Source: WHTX01 sp038255145 (lineage in GTDB: Bacteria > Actinomycetota > Acidimicrobiia > Acidimicrobiales > CAIXPF01). From it: a stretch of 45,022 nucleotides of DNA. The position numbers were made by a program, and so were the translations under genes. Positions within the stretch are counted from its first letter, which is position 1. Each line of letters starts with the position of its first letter. The stretch covers positions 1 to 45,022 of the forward strand of contig JBBSLP010000051.1 of assembly GCA_038255145.1 (NCBI GenBank), in the 5' to 3' direction. Positions 23,063 through 31,968 of the stretch are shown here, piece by piece. Below the pieces are notes generated by a model that saw nothing but the letters and a program-made list of their open reading frames with translations, had not been told where the DNA came from and ran no database searches.

Positions 23063-24388
23063 GTGCCCCGGTGGTCCCGCGACCAGGTCCTCGCACTGGC
23101 GCCCGACGCTCGCTCGGTGGCCGCGGCGCGCCGGTTGGCCCGGCCGGGCACGTGGTCGGGCCTGGGCTCGACCGACTCCCTGGTGTGGGGCCGGTGCCAA
23201 GGTTCGGGCAAGGACCCCTACCAGGTGACCGTCGACCTGTCCGAGCCCGCCTTCCGTTGCTCGTGCCCCAGCCGCAAGCAGCCCTGCAAGCACGGGCTCG
23301 CCCTGTTGCTCCTGTGGTTCGAAGGTGACGGTTCGCTGGACGGGGTGGCCGACGCTCCGGGCTGGGCGGCGCCGCCGATACCCCGACCCGAGCGCGGCGC
23401 TCGCCGGGCGGCAGACGGGGCCGCGGTGGCCGACCCCGAGGCCCAGGCCCGACGCCGGGCCGAGCGGCTCGAGCTCATGGACCGGGGCCTCGACGACCTC
23501 GAACGGTGGCTGTTCGACCTGGTCCGTGGCGGTCTCGCCGCGGCCCGGGCCCAGCCCTACGCCTTTTGGGACACGGCCGCCGCCCGCCTCGTCGATGCCC
23601 AGCTCCCCGGACTGGCCGAACGGGTCCGGGCCGCGGCCACCCTGGTGGCGGGCCCGGCCGGAGTGGCGACGGGCGGAGCCGCGTGGGCCCACGACCTGCT
23701 CGACGAGCTCGGCCTGTGGTGGCTGGCCGTGCGGGGGTGGCGTCGTCGCGACGACCTCGACGAGGCCACGGCCGCGAACCTGCGGGTGGTGTTGGGCTGG
23801 CCCCGCGCCTCGGAGGAGGTCCTGGCCGGGCCCCACGTGGCCGACCGCTGGCACATCGTCGGCCTGCGCGAGGACGGTGACGATCGCCTGCGCTCCCAGC
23901 GCACCTGGCTGTGGGGGGAGGCCACTGGCGGGCTGCACGTGCTCCTCGACTTCGCCGCCGCCGGTCAGGCGCTGCGCCTGGCCCACGTCCTGGGCTCGGT
24001 CATCGACGCCGACCTGGCCCTGTACCCGGGCAGCCATCCCCGCCGGGCCATGGTCGTGGGCGTGCCCCGCACCATCGAGGCCGGCGGCCACCTGCCCCCG
24101 GGCACCCCGGTCGAGGGCGCCTTGGAGACGCTGGCCGATGCCGTGGCCACCAACCCCTTCTGCCCCCGCGTACCCGTCTCCTTGGCCGGGGTGCGGGTCA
24201 CCGGGGCGGCCAGGGGATCGGTCGTCGTCGATGACGGGGGCTGCGCCCTGCCCCTGCGCCAGACCGAGGACCGCTGGCGACTCCTGGCCTTGACCGCAGG
24301 CCGTCCCGTCGACCTGTTCGGTGAGTGGGACGGCCGCCACCTCCACCTGTGCACCGTGGCCAGCGAAAACGGACTGGTCGGCCTGTGA
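23063..24388 (+). CDS. SWIM zinc-finger protein (YehQ-like)
   Basis: A 441-residue protein. A SWIM finger CSCPSRKQPCKHGLALLLL occupies about residues 66-84 (CxC...CxH). The remaining protein is Ala/Arg-rich and helical, without another domain I can name. SWIM fingers bind DNA or protein. The combination with MoxR, DUF5682 and VWA genes downstream matches the yehLMPQ-type cluster in which YehQ carries the SWIM finger. The GTG is 6 nt after TACCGT with no ribosome-binding site. It is the first gene of the operon; the next gene starts 31 nt after its stop. Confidence 0.85.
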   Translation: MPRWSRDQVLALAPDARSVAAARRLARPGTWSGLGSTDSLVWGRCQGSGKDPYQVTVDLSEPAFRCSCPSRKQPCKHGLALLLLWFEGDGSLDGVADAPGWAAPPIPRPERGARRAADGAAVADPEAQARRRAERLELMDRGLDDLERWLFDLVRGGLAAARAQPYAFWDTAAARLVDAQLPGLAERVRAAATLVAGPAGVATGGAAWAHDLLDELGLWWLAVRGWRRRDDLDEATAANLRVVLGWPRASEEVLAGPHVADRWHIVGLREDGDDRLRSQRTWLWGEATGGLHVLLDFAAAGQALRLAHVLGSVIDADLALYPGSHPRRAMVVGVPRTIEAGGHLPPGTPVEGALETLADAVATNPFCPRVPVSLAGVRVTGAARGSVVVDDGGCALPLRQTEDRWRLLALTAGRPVDLFGEWDGRHLHLCTVASENGLVGL

Positions 24389-24419
24389 GCGACCCGAGCA
24401 GCCCGGGCCGGACCTCACG

Positions 24420-25997
24420 GTGAGCGCGAACGGACCGGTGGCTGGCGCGGCGACCTCGGCCGAGGACGAGCTGGTGGCCGCAGCCCTGCTCGGCGTCGGG
24501 CGGCGGCCCTACGACGCCACCCACCTGGCCTCCGTGGCCGGCCTGGGCCTGGCCCGGCCCGAGGCCCGCATCCTGGCCGCCGCGGCCGTGCTCGGGGCCG
24601 GCCGGCGGGTGGGACGGCGGGCCGACCGCTTCGAGGGCGCCATCGACGAGGCCCCACCCGAGGACCTGGCTGCCGCCCCCGAGGCCGCCGTGCAGCTGCT
24701 GGAACTGCTGGTCGGCGGCCAGGTCCCCCTGTCGGGGGTCATGGGCGGCGGGGGTGAGGGCGATCTCGTCGGCCACTGGTTGACCGCCTGCGCCGCTGCT
24801 GGTCGACGCCTGCCCCCGCCCCTGCTCTTGCCCATCCTCGACGCCGCCACCCGTCGAACCGTCCTGCGGCCTCCCACCCTGCGTGCCCTCGGCCGCCGCG
24901 GCGCCTGGCTGGCCGCCATGAACCCCACCTGGGCGTGGGCGGCCACCGATGCCGACGCTGACACCGATGGACAGCACGGCGACGACGTCGAAGCGCGCTG
25001 GGCCACGGCGCCGCGGCCGGTCCGCCTGGCCCTGCTGGCCTCGCTACGGGCTCAGGCCCCCGACCAGGCCCGGACGCTGCTGGCCACCACGTGGCCGAGG
25101 GAGACGGCCGCCGATCGAGCCGCCCTGGTCGAGGCCCTGCGCACGGGGTTGAGCGACGACGACGAGCCCTTCCTCGAGGCCGCTCTCGACGACCGGGCCG
25201 CAGCCGTGCGCACCGCAGCCGCCGGGTTGCTCGACAGCCTGCCCCGGTCGCGCCGGGGCGCTCGCATGGCGGTCCGGCTGGCCCCCCTCGTGCACCTCGA
25301 CCGCCGACGCCTGCGGGATGACCACCTCGACGTCGACCTGCCCGGCGGGCCCGACGCCGCCGCCCGCCGCGACGGCCTGGCCGCCGGGGCCAAAGGCGTC
25401 GTCCGCCTCGAGCAGCTGGTGGGGGCGACCCCTCTGACCTGGTGGGAGCAGGAGTTCGACCAGTCCCCCGCCGAAGCCCTGCGCCTGGCCGGGGCCAGCA
25501 CGGTGGCCAACGCCCTGAACCGCGGCTTCCTCGCCGCCTTGCGGGCCCAACACGACCCCCGGTGGGCTGCGGCCCACGTGGCCGAGCACGGCAACCCCAT
25601 GGCCCTGGCCGTGCTCGATGCGCCCACCGCGGCCCGCCTGGCCCTACCCCTGCTCCAGGCCCGGGCCACCCCCGGCCCCGGCGGTCTGGGCTCGGGGGTG
25701 GGGGTCAACCGGGCCGCGCTCCAACACCTGCTGGGAGCGGTGGCCGGCCCCTGGAACGACCTGTTCGCCACCGCCGTCATCGACGTGCTGCGCCGCATCG
25801 CCGGTGTCGACCCCACCGTCGTCGTGCCCCTCGGCCCCGTGCTCGCCGCCCGGCTCCCCCCCTCGACCGCAGCCCACGTCGAAGGGTGGGCCGCAGCCAT
25901 CACCACGCTGGGCCCGGCCGGGGACACCGTGCGCTCCATCCACCACACCCTCACCCTGCGACGAGCCATCGACGAGGCCTTCCATGACCAGCCCTGA
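24420..25997 (+). CDS. DUF5691-like helical-repeat protein
   Basis: A protein of about 525 residues made of Ala/Leu/Arg-rich helical repeats reminiscent of HEAT-like arrays (LVEALRTGLSDDDEPFLEAALDDRAAAV...). It contains a central WWEQEF motif. Position and composition match the DUF5691 family found beside SWIM and MoxR/YehL genes; I rely on context for the name. No catalytic motif or membrane segment is seen. A GTG at 24420 is the first start after the SWIM stop in this frame. The end overlaps the MoxR gene by 14 bp, indicating translational coupling. It is probably a scaffold of the MoxR/VWA complex (inference). Confidence 0.75.
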   Translation: MSANGPVAGAATSAEDELVAAALLGVGRRPYDATHLASVAGLGLARPEARILAAAAVLGAGRRVGRRADRFEGAIDEAPPEDLAAAPEAAVQLLELLVGGQVPLSGVMGGGGEGDLVGHWLTACAAAGRRLPPPLLLPILDAATRRTVLRPPTLRALGRRGAWLAAMNPTWAWAATDADADTDGQHGDDVEARWATAPRPVRLALLASLRAQAPDQARTLLATTWPRETAADRAALVEALRTGLSDDDEPFLEAALDDRAAAVRTAAAGLLDSLPRSRRGARMAVRLAPLVHLDRRRLRDDHLDVDLPGGPDAAARRDGLAAGAKGVVRLEQLVGATPLTWWEQEFDQSPAEALRLAGASTVANALNRGFLAALRAQHDPRWAAAHVAEHGNPMALAVLDAPTAARLALPLLQARATPGPGGLGSGVGVNRAALQHLLGAVAGPWNDLFATAVIDVLRRIAGVDPTVVVPLGPVLAARLPPSTAAHVEGWAAAITTLGPAGDTVRSIHHTLTLRRAIDEAFHDQP

Positions 25998-27150
25998 CGG
26001 CGCCACCACCGCCGCCGCCGCCCTCGCCGCGCTGTCCGACAACAACGCACCGTCCGAGAACGCAGGCGCCGGGGAGCACATCCTGCGGGCCCACGCCGAG
26101 GACGAGTTCCGCCTCGAGCTCGAAGCCCTGGCCGCGGCGGACGACCGCCCCCGGCCGCCCAACTGGCGCTTGTCGCCGTGGTCGGTGGTCACCTACGTGT
26201 TGGGCGGCACCCTGGCCGACGGCACCGGGATCACGGCCAAGTACGTGGGCCAGCGCCGCCTGGTCGAGGTGGCCGTGGCCACCCTGGCCACCGACCGGGC
26301 CCTGCTGCTGCTGGGCCTGCCGGGCACGGCCAAGACGTGGCTCAGCGAGCACCTGGCTGCGGCCATCTCGGGCACGTCGACCCTGCTCGTCCAGGGCACG
26401 GCCGGCACCCCCGAAGAGGCCATCCGCTACGGCTGGAACTACGCCCGCCTGTTGGCCGAAGGTCCCAGCCGTGCCGCTCTGGTGCCCAGCCCCATCCTGC
26501 GGGCCATGGAGAGCGGCCGGGTGGCCCGCATCGAGGAGCTGACCCGCATCCCCGCCGACGTGCAGGACGCCCTCATCACCATCCTGTCCGAGAAGGTGCT
26601 GCCCATCCCCGAGCTCGACAGCGAGGTCCAGGCCCGGCGCGGCTTCAACGTCATCGCCACGGCCAACGACCGCGACAAGGGGGTCAACGAGCTGTCGGCC
26701 GCCCTCAAACGACGCTTCAACGTGGTCGTCCTGCCCGTGCCCGACGACGCCGAGCAGGAGATCGCCATCGTGCGGGCCCGGGTCGTCGCCCTCGGTGCCA
26801 CCCTGGGCCTGCCCGTCGAGCTCGACGCCCTCGACGAGGTGCGCCGAGTGGTGACCGTGTTCCGCGAGCTGCGCAGCGGGGTCAGCGAGGACGGGCGCAC
26901 GGCCATCAAGTCGCCGTCGGGCACGCTGTCGGTGGCCGAGGCCATCTCGGTGGTGACCAGCGGCCTGGCCCTGGCCGCCCACTTCGGCGACGGCGTCCTG
27001 CGGGCCGACGACGTGGCCGCGGGCATCCTCGGCGCCGTGGTCAAGGACCCCGTGCAGGACCGCCTGGTGTGGCAGGAGTACCTGGAGACCGTGGTCAAGG
27101 AGCGTCGGTCGTGGTCCGACCTCTACCGGGCCTGCCGGGCCCTGGGCTGA
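25984..27150 (+). CDS. MoxR-type AAA+ ATPase (YehL-like)
   Basis: A 388-residue AAA+ protein with Walker A GLPGTAKT (111-118), Walker B-like RVARIEEL (179-186), sensor-1 VIATAND and the Arg-rich AALKRRF (arginine finger position). The N-terminal extension of about 90 residues and the diverged Walker B (IEEL rather than DEIN) place it outside the MoxR proper group at 12368 and close to the YehL subfamily. It should drive ATP-dependent remodelling with the VWA protein two genes downstream. The ATG overlaps the DUF5691-like gene end. DUF5682 starts 2 nt after its stop. Confidence 0.88.
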   Translation: MTSPDGATTAAAALAALSDNNAPSENAGAGEHILRAHAEDEFRLELEALAAADDRPRPPNWRLSPWSVVTYVLGGTLADGTGITAKYVGQRRLVEVAVATLATDRALLLLGLPGTAKTWLSEHLAAAISGTSTLLVQGTAGTPEEAIRYGWNYARLLAEGPSRAALVPSPILRAMESGRVARIEELTRIPADVQDALITILSEKVLPIPELDSEVQARRGFNVIATANDRDKGVNELSAALKRRFNVVVLPVPDDAEQEIAIVRARVVALGATLGLPVELDALDEVRRVVTVFRELRSGVSEDGRTAIKSPSGTLSVAEAISVVTSGLALAAHFGDGVLRADDVAAGILGAVVKDPVQDRLVWQEYLETVVKERRSWSDLYRACRALG

Positions 27151-27152
27151 CG

Positions 27153-29468
27153 GTGACGTTCACCGACGGTGCCGTAGCCGCAGCCGCACCCGAGGCCGCG
27201 ACCAGGACAGATGCCCGAGCTGAGCCCACCGTGCACGTGCTCGGGGTGCGCCACCACGGGCCGGGATCGGCGCGGGCGGTGGCCGAGGCCCTGGACCAGG
27301 TCGCCCCCGACGCCGTGGTCATCGAGGGCCCGCCCGAGCTCGACGCCGTGGCCCCCCTGGTCGCGTCGCCGGCCATGGTCCCCCCCGTCGCCGCCCTGGT
27401 CTACCGGCCCGACCGACCCTCGGCCGCGGCCTTCTACCCCTTCGCTGCCTTCTCCCCCGAGTGGGTGGCCCTGCGCTGGGCCCTGGCCCACGAGGTCCCC
27501 GTCCGCTTCGCCGACCTGGCCGCCACCCACGTCCTGGCCGACGAGGCCGAGGACGACGAGGGGTCCGACCTGCGCCGGGGCCCAGGGCGCGACCCGCTCG
27601 GCGCCCTGGCCGAGGCGGCGGGCTACGACGACGCCGAGCGCTGGTGGGACGACGTCGTCGAACACGGCCGCCAGGGACCGGGGGTCGACCGCCTCGAGGC
27701 CTTCGCCGCCATCACCGAGGCCATGGCCGAGCTGCGCCGGGCCGAAGGCGACGCCGGCATCGTCGACACCGGCAACGAACGGCGGGAAGCGGCCATGCGC
27801 CGGGTGCTGCGGGCCGTGGTCAAGGACGGCGCCACCCGGGTCGTGGTGGTGTGTGGGGCCTGGCACGCCCCGGCCCTGCAGCTGGCCACCTGGCCGTCGG
27901 TGGCCGCGGACAACAAGCTGCTCAAGGGCCTGCCCAAGGCCAAGGTGGCCGCCACCTGGGTGCCGTGGACGTCGTCGCGGCTGTCCCGGAGCTCGGGTTA
28001 CGGCGCCGGGGTGACGGCCCCGGGCTGGTACGGCCACCTGTTGGCCACCGAGGGTGATCCTCTGGCCCCGTGGCTGGTGCGCACGGCCCGGCTGCTGCGC
28101 GACGAGCAGCTCGACACGTCGTCGGCCTCGGTCATCGAAGCGGTGCGCCTGGCCGAGGCCCTGGCCGGGCTGCGGGGCCGTCCCCTGGCCGGGCTGAGCG
28201 AGACGCTCGACGCCACCCGTTCGGTCATGCTCGGCGGGCGCGACGACGCCCTGGCCCTGGTCAGCCGGCGCCTGCTGGTGGGCGACGACATCGGCGCCGT
28301 GCCACTCGAGACCCCCATGGTGCCCCTGGCCCGCGACCTGGCCGACCAGCAACGACGCCTGCGCCTGACCCCCAAGCCCCTGCCGACGACGGTGGACCTC
28401 GACCTGCGCACGACCTCGCACCTGGCCCGCAGCCGGCTGCTGTGGCGGTTGCGCCTCCTGCGCATCTTCTGGGGTGAGCCCATCGACGCCGGGCGCACCC
28501 TGGGCACGTTCCGCGAGCGCTGGCTCCTGGAGTGGGCGCCCGAACTGACCGTGCGCGTCATCGAGGCGGCCGGGGCCGGCACCACGGTGGAGGCCGCGGC
28601 CAGCGCTACCGCCCGGGCCCGGGCCGAGAGCGCCCCCCACCTGGGTGAGCTGACGCAGCTGGTGGGCGACTGCCTGTTGGCCGACCTGCCCGAGGCCGTG
28701 GCCGCGACCATGGCCGCGGTGGCCGAACGCACGGCGCTCACGCATGACACCGCGGCGTTGATGGACGCGGTGGAGCCCCTGGCCCGGGTCCAGCGCTACG
28801 GCGACGTGCGCCGGGCCGACACCGAACTGGTGGGCCGGGTGCTGTCCGGCATCGTCACCCGGGTGGCCATCGGCCTGCCCGCCGCCGCCGCCAGCCTGGA
28901 CGACGACGCCGCCGTCGCCCTGGCCCACCGGGTGGGTGCGGTCAACCGGGGCGTGGCCCTGCTCGACGACGACGGGCTGCGGGGGGCGTGGCTGGGCTCG
29001 TTGGCCGCGCTGGCCGACCGCCAGGGCCTCCACGGCCTGCTGGGCGGTCGGGCCAACCGCCTGCTGCTCGACGGCGGCCGCCGCTCCGCCCCCGAGGTGC
29101 GCGTCCAGCTGTCCCTGGCCCTGTCACGGGGGGCCGAGCACACCCGGGCCGCGGCCTGGCTGGAGGGGTTCCTCGAGGGCGACGCCCTGCTGCTGGTACA
29201 CGACCACGACCTGCTGGCCGTGATCGACGAGTGGCTGGCCGGGGTGCCCACCACCGCCTTCGACGACCTCCTCCCCCTGGTCAGACGGGCCTTCGCCCGC
29301 TACGCCAAGCCCGAGCGGCGACTCATCGGCCAACACGTCCGGGCCCTCGAACCTGGTGCCCTCCGCTCGGTCGCGGCCGTTGACGCGGCTTCGGCAGGTG
29401 GGCGGGACGAGGAGCGGGCCGCCCGGGTCCTGCCCCGTCTGCTCGAGCTCATCGGCCGGGAGGGCTGA
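27153..29468 (+). CDS. DUF5682 protein (YehM-like)
   Basis: A 771-residue protein close to the length of E. coli YehM. The N-terminal motif HVLGVRHHGPGSARAV (about residues 27-42) with VVIEGPPE and a later CGAWHAPAL is characteristic of DUF5682. The pattern of a His loop, an EGP loop and a second GxWH loop resembles TraB/ChaN/erythromycin-esterase-like folds, so a hydrolase or ligand-binding role is possible (inference). The C-terminal half is helical. The GTG start is 2 nt after the MoxR stop. The end is one nucleotide from the next GTG. Confidence 0.82.
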   Translation: MTFTDGAVAAAAPEAATRTDARAEPTVHVLGVRHHGPGSARAVAEALDQVAPDAVVIEGPPELDAVAPLVASPAMVPPVAALVYRPDRPSAAAFYPFAAFSPEWVALRWALAHEVPVRFADLAATHVLADEAEDDEGSDLRRGPGRDPLGALAEAAGYDDAERWWDDVVEHGRQGPGVDRLEAFAAITEAMAELRRAEGDAGIVDTGNERREAAMRRVLRAVVKDGATRVVVVCGAWHAPALQLATWPSVAADNKLLKGLPKAKVAATWVPWTSSRLSRSSGYGAGVTAPGWYGHLLATEGDPLAPWLVRTARLLRDEQLDTSSASVIEAVRLAEALAGLRGRPLAGLSETLDATRSVMLGGRDDALALVSRRLLVGDDIGAVPLETPMVPLARDLADQQRRLRLTPKPLPTTVDLDLRTTSHLARSRLLWRLRLLRIFWGEPIDAGRTLGTFRERWLLEWAPELTVRVIEAAGAGTTVEAAASATARARAESAPHLGELTQLVGDCLLADLPEAVAATMAAVAERTALTHDTAALMDAVEPLARVQRYGDVRRADTELVGRVLSGIVTRVAIGLPAAAASLDDDAAVALAHRVGAVNRGVALLDDDGLRGAWLGSLAALADRQGLHGLLGGRANRLLLDGGRRSAPEVRVQLSLALSRGAEHTRAAAWLEGFLEGDALLLVHDHDLLAVIDEWLAGVPTTAFDDLLPLVRRAFARYAKPERRLIGQHVRALEPGALRSVAAVDAASAGGRDEERAARVLPRLLELIGREG

Positions 29469-29469
29469 C

Positions 29470-30678
29470 GTGCCCGACCTCGAGAGCATCGACGCCGATG
29501 GGACCGAGGGCGACGGCGCGACCGGGGCGGCGGCCGACCGCCTGCGCCGGTGGCGACTGGTGCTGGGGGGTGAGGAAGCCGACGGGGTGGGGATGGGCCT
29601 CGACGGTGAGGACGCCGGGCGTGACGGGGCCCTCGGCGCCCTCTACGACGGCGAACGCCGGGGTGGCCTGGGAGGTTCGGCCCCCCGGGTGGCCCGCTGG
29701 CTGGGCGACATCCGCACCTACTTCCCGTCCTCGGTGGTCCAGGTGCTCCAGCGAGACGCCATGGAGCGACTCGGCCTGCGCCAGCTGCTGCTCGAACCCG
29801 AACTGCTGGGGGCGCTCGAGCCCGACGTGCACCTGGTGGCGACGCTGGTGGGGCTGAAGGGGGTGATCCCCGACCGGTCGCGGGAGACGGCCCGCCAGGT
29901 GGTGCGCATGGTGACCGACGAGCTCGAGCGCCGCCTGGCCGCGGCCACCCGCCAGGCCGTGCAGGGGGCGTTGGACCGGGCGTCGCGGACGAGACGGCCC
30001 CGCCACCACGACATCGACTGGCCCCGCACCATCGCCGCCAACCTGCGCCACTACCAGCCCGAACACCGCACGGTGATCCCCGAGCGCCTGGTGGGCTACG
30101 GGCGACGCAACACCCAGTTGCAGCGTGAGGTGGTGCTGTGCCTGGACCAGTCGGGGTCCATGGCCACCTCCGTGGTCTACGCCTCGGTGTTCGCCGCCGT
30201 GCTGGGCTCGCTGCGGGCCCTGCGCACCCGGGTGATCGCCTTCGACACCACCGTGGTCGACCTGACCGACCTGGCCGAGGACCCCGTGGATCTGCTCTTC
30301 GGGGTGCAGCTGGGCGGGGGCACGGACATCGCCGGCGCCCTGGGCTACTGCCAGACGCTCATCGAACGCCCCACGGACACCGTCCTGGTGCTTATCAGCG
30401 ACCTGTACGAGGGTGGGGTCCAGGACGACCTGGTACGCCGGGTGAGCCAGTTGGTGGCCTCGGGCGTGCAGGTGGTGGCGCTCCTGGCCCTGTCCGACGA
30501 GGGCCGCCCCGCCTACGACGCCGACAACGCCGCCGCCCTGGCCGCCCTGGGCGTGCCCGCCTTCGCCTGCACCCCCGACCTGTTCCCCGAGCTCATGGCC
30601 GCCGCCATCGAACGCCGCGACCTGTCCGCCTGGGCCGCCAGTCAAGATCTCACCATCGCCCACCCCACCGCGCCCTGA
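29470..30678 (+). CDS. VWA-domain protein (YehP-like)
   Basis: A 402-residue protein. The C-terminal half is a von Willebrand A domain with a complete MIDAS: DQSGSM (about 226-231), Thr in GGGTDIAG (about 280) and Asp in LISDLYEGG (about 309). The N-terminal half is helical (ERRLAAATRQAVQGALDRAS). Proteins of this build pair with MoxR-type ATPases, the metal site binding an Asp/Glu of a partner. It is the last gene of the SWIM-DUF5691-MoxR-DUF5682-VWA operon and starts at a GTG one nucleotide after the DUF5682 stop. No signal peptide is present, so it is cytosolic. Confidence 0.9.
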   Translation: MPDLESIDADGTEGDGATGAAADRLRRWRLVLGGEEADGVGMGLDGEDAGRDGALGALYDGERRGGLGGSAPRVARWLGDIRTYFPSSVVQVLQRDAMERLGLRQLLLEPELLGALEPDVHLVATLVGLKGVIPDRSRETARQVVRMVTDELERRLAAATRQAVQGALDRASRTRRPRHHDIDWPRTIAANLRHYQPEHRTVIPERLVGYGRRNTQLQREVVLCLDQSGSMATSVVYASVFAAVLGSLRALRTRVIAFDTTVVDLTDLAEDPVDLLFGVQLGGGTDIAGALGYCQTLIERPTDTVLVLISDLYEGGVQDDLVRRVSQLVASGVQVVALLALSDEGRPAYDADNAAALAALGVPAFACTPDLFPELMAAAIERRDLSAWAASQDLTIAHPTAP

Positions 30679-30697
30679 CGGCCGGCGGGTCGTGCTC

Positions 30698-31009
30698 TCA
30701 GCAGCTCAACGCATACCGGATCGCGAGACCGACCTGAACGAGGGTGGCGGGTGGCAGCGTGCAGATCAGGCTGTCGAACAGGGTGCGTTCGACGGTATGG
30801 AGGTTGTCGAAGTTGGCCACACAGGATCTCGGCATGCCCTCGTCAGGCCCGAGCGGAACCTCCGAGCGCAAGCCGCGAACGGTGGTGGTGCACAGCGCGA
30901 CGACCGGAGCTCTGATGCGGTCGGCCACCGGGTCACGGGTGAGGACCACCGCGGGACGACGGCCGACGCGTCCGGGGAAGTCGACCCACCACACCTCGCC
31001 GCGCGTCAC
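30698..31009 (-). CDS. MazF/PemK-family endoribonuclease toxin (second copy)
   Basis: A 103-residue protein starting RGEVWWVDFPG, with RRPAVVLTRDPV (conserved Arg), CTTTVRGLRSEV (Thr) and ANFDNLHTV. It is a paralogue of the toxin at 552-866, with the same layout and several identical blocks, but diverged enough that cross-neutralisation cannot be assumed. The GTG start overlaps the antitoxin stop (GTGA). It is convergent with the VWA gene; only 19 bp separate their stop codons. Confidence 0.9.
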   Translation of the reverse strand: MTRGEVWWVDFPGRVGRRPAVVLTRDPVADRIRAPVVALCTTTVRGLRSEVPLGPDEGMPRSCVANFDNLHTVERTLFDSLICTLPPATLVQVGLAIRYALSC

Positions 31010-31308
31010 CTGTCGTCGCTAGAGCTGGCCACCGCAGTCGACGACCAGTCGTCGGTCTCGTCCCATGGCGGGATGGTGGAAAGGACTCCCGCCGTCCGGC
31101 CCGGCGAGAGCTCGTGATCGGTGAAGGGCATGGCGTCGTAGATGTCAGCGTCGCGCTCAGCCTCGAGCCGGCGCAGGTGGGCGGTGAGCGCCTCGCGAAT
31201 GAGCTCGGCCCGCGAGGAGTGGCTGGCCTCCACCCAGCGATCGAGCTCGCCGACCAGGGCATTGGGCATCCGCACGGCAACTTGGACGTCCTGCACCGCC
31301 TTCGTCAT
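31006..31308 (-). CDS. Ribbon-helix-helix antitoxin (second copy)
   Basis: A 100-residue protein. Residues 8-48 form the RHH fold (VQVAVRMPNALVGELDRW, then SSRAELIREALTAHLRRL). The acidic C-terminal tail would wrap the toxin. The ATG at 31308 lies 6 nt after TATGCT with no ribosome-binding site. This is the same leaderless arrangement as the first pair. A longer frame upstream is not supported. Confidence 0.88.
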   Translation of the reverse strand: MTKAVQDVQVAVRMPNALVGELDRWVEASHSSRAELIREALTAHLRRLEAERDADIYDAMPFTDHELSPGRTAGVLSTIPPWDETDDWSSTAVASSSDDR

Positions 31309-31314
31309 ACCAGG

Positions 31315-31320
31315 AGCATA
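31315..31320 (-). promoter_or_regulatory. -10 element TATGCT of the second toxin-antitoxin operon
   Basis: TATGCT on the minus strand, six nucleotides (CCTGGT), then ATG at 31308. A CCGGCCGG palindrome lies just upstream (31322-31329) and could be part of an autoregulatory operator. Confidence 0.5.
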
Positions 31321-31402
31321 CCCGGCCGGTTTACCGCCTGATGGTGGTCGGGGTAGGCGGCTGCGGGGCAAGCCCCTCCCCCAGCTGTCGTTGCGTTCGC
31401 GG

Positions 31403-31534
31403 CTACGCATGTCCCGCTTCCACCAGGCCGCTCTCGTAGGCGAACACGACGGCCTCCATGCGGCCACGCAGACCGAGCTCGGTCAGCACGTGGGAGACGT
31501 GCGTCTTGATGGTGCCCTCGCCCATGGCGCGACC
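31403..31534 (-). pseudogene. LuxR/NarL-type response regulator, C-terminal fragment
   Basis: The last 43 codons of a NarL-type regulator remain: GEGTIKTHVSHVLTELGLR followed by AVVFAYESGLV, which are helices 3-4 of the LuxR-type HTH. The receiver domain, linker and first HTH helices are missing. Upstream of about 31534 the minus-strand frame continues only as antisense of a serine-hydrolase fragment. The break therefore lies at about 31528-31535. Codon use is still high-GC, so the loss is recent or an assembly artefact. Confidence 0.7.
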
Positions 31535-31852
31535 TACGACGATCAGGACGGGAACGCGGCCACCGCCAGCCGGCATCGAACCGCGGTCCCGGTCGACGAC
31601 GACATCCTCGACCGCTACGTGGGCACCTACGACGTGGCCGGCACCGAGGCCATGATCGTCCGCACCGCGAAGGGCCTCTCGGCCCGGCTCCCGGGCCAGG
31701 GTGACGAACCACTGGTGGCCGAGTCCGACGACACGTTCTTCTTCACCGACCTCGAAGGCGAGGTCCACTTCGAGGTCGACCCCACCGGCCGCGTCCCCGG
31801 CGGCGTCCTCTACCAGGACGGCCAGGTCCTCGACGCCGTCAAGACGAGCTGA
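31532..31852 (+). pseudogene. Serine hydrolase C-terminal (DUF3471-like) fragment
   Basis: The plus-strand frame from about 31532 encodes LDRYVGTYDVAG, then LPGQGDEPLVAESDDTFFF, and EVHFEVDPTGRV. This is the small beta-barrel domain typical of the C-terminus of beta-lactamase-like serine hydrolases. Its catalytic domain is absent; upstream is the LuxR fragment on the other strand. The frame is formally open from 31142, but that part is antisense to the antitoxin and has no coding features of its own. Confidence 0.65.
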
Positions 31853-31968
31853 GCCGGTCCGGGTCGGGCCCGCCGGCGATGCCCGTCCCGGCGGGTGCGG
31901 CCGCCCACGCCGATGAGTCCGAGTTCTGAGCGAGGTCTGGATCACATGCCGACGATGGGGAGCTGCCG

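Noticed and set aside
22499..24418. A 639-residue minus-strand open frame opposite the thioesterase and SWIM genes.
   Set aside because: Its composition is His/Gly/Gln-rich as in other shadows. The plus-strand genes have recognisable motifs and starts.
31366..31377. Short GGGGC-AA-GCCCC hairpin near the second toxin-antitoxin promoter.
   Set aside because: A 5-bp stem with a 2-nt loop in very GC-rich DNA is weak and has no T-tract; I did not call a terminator.
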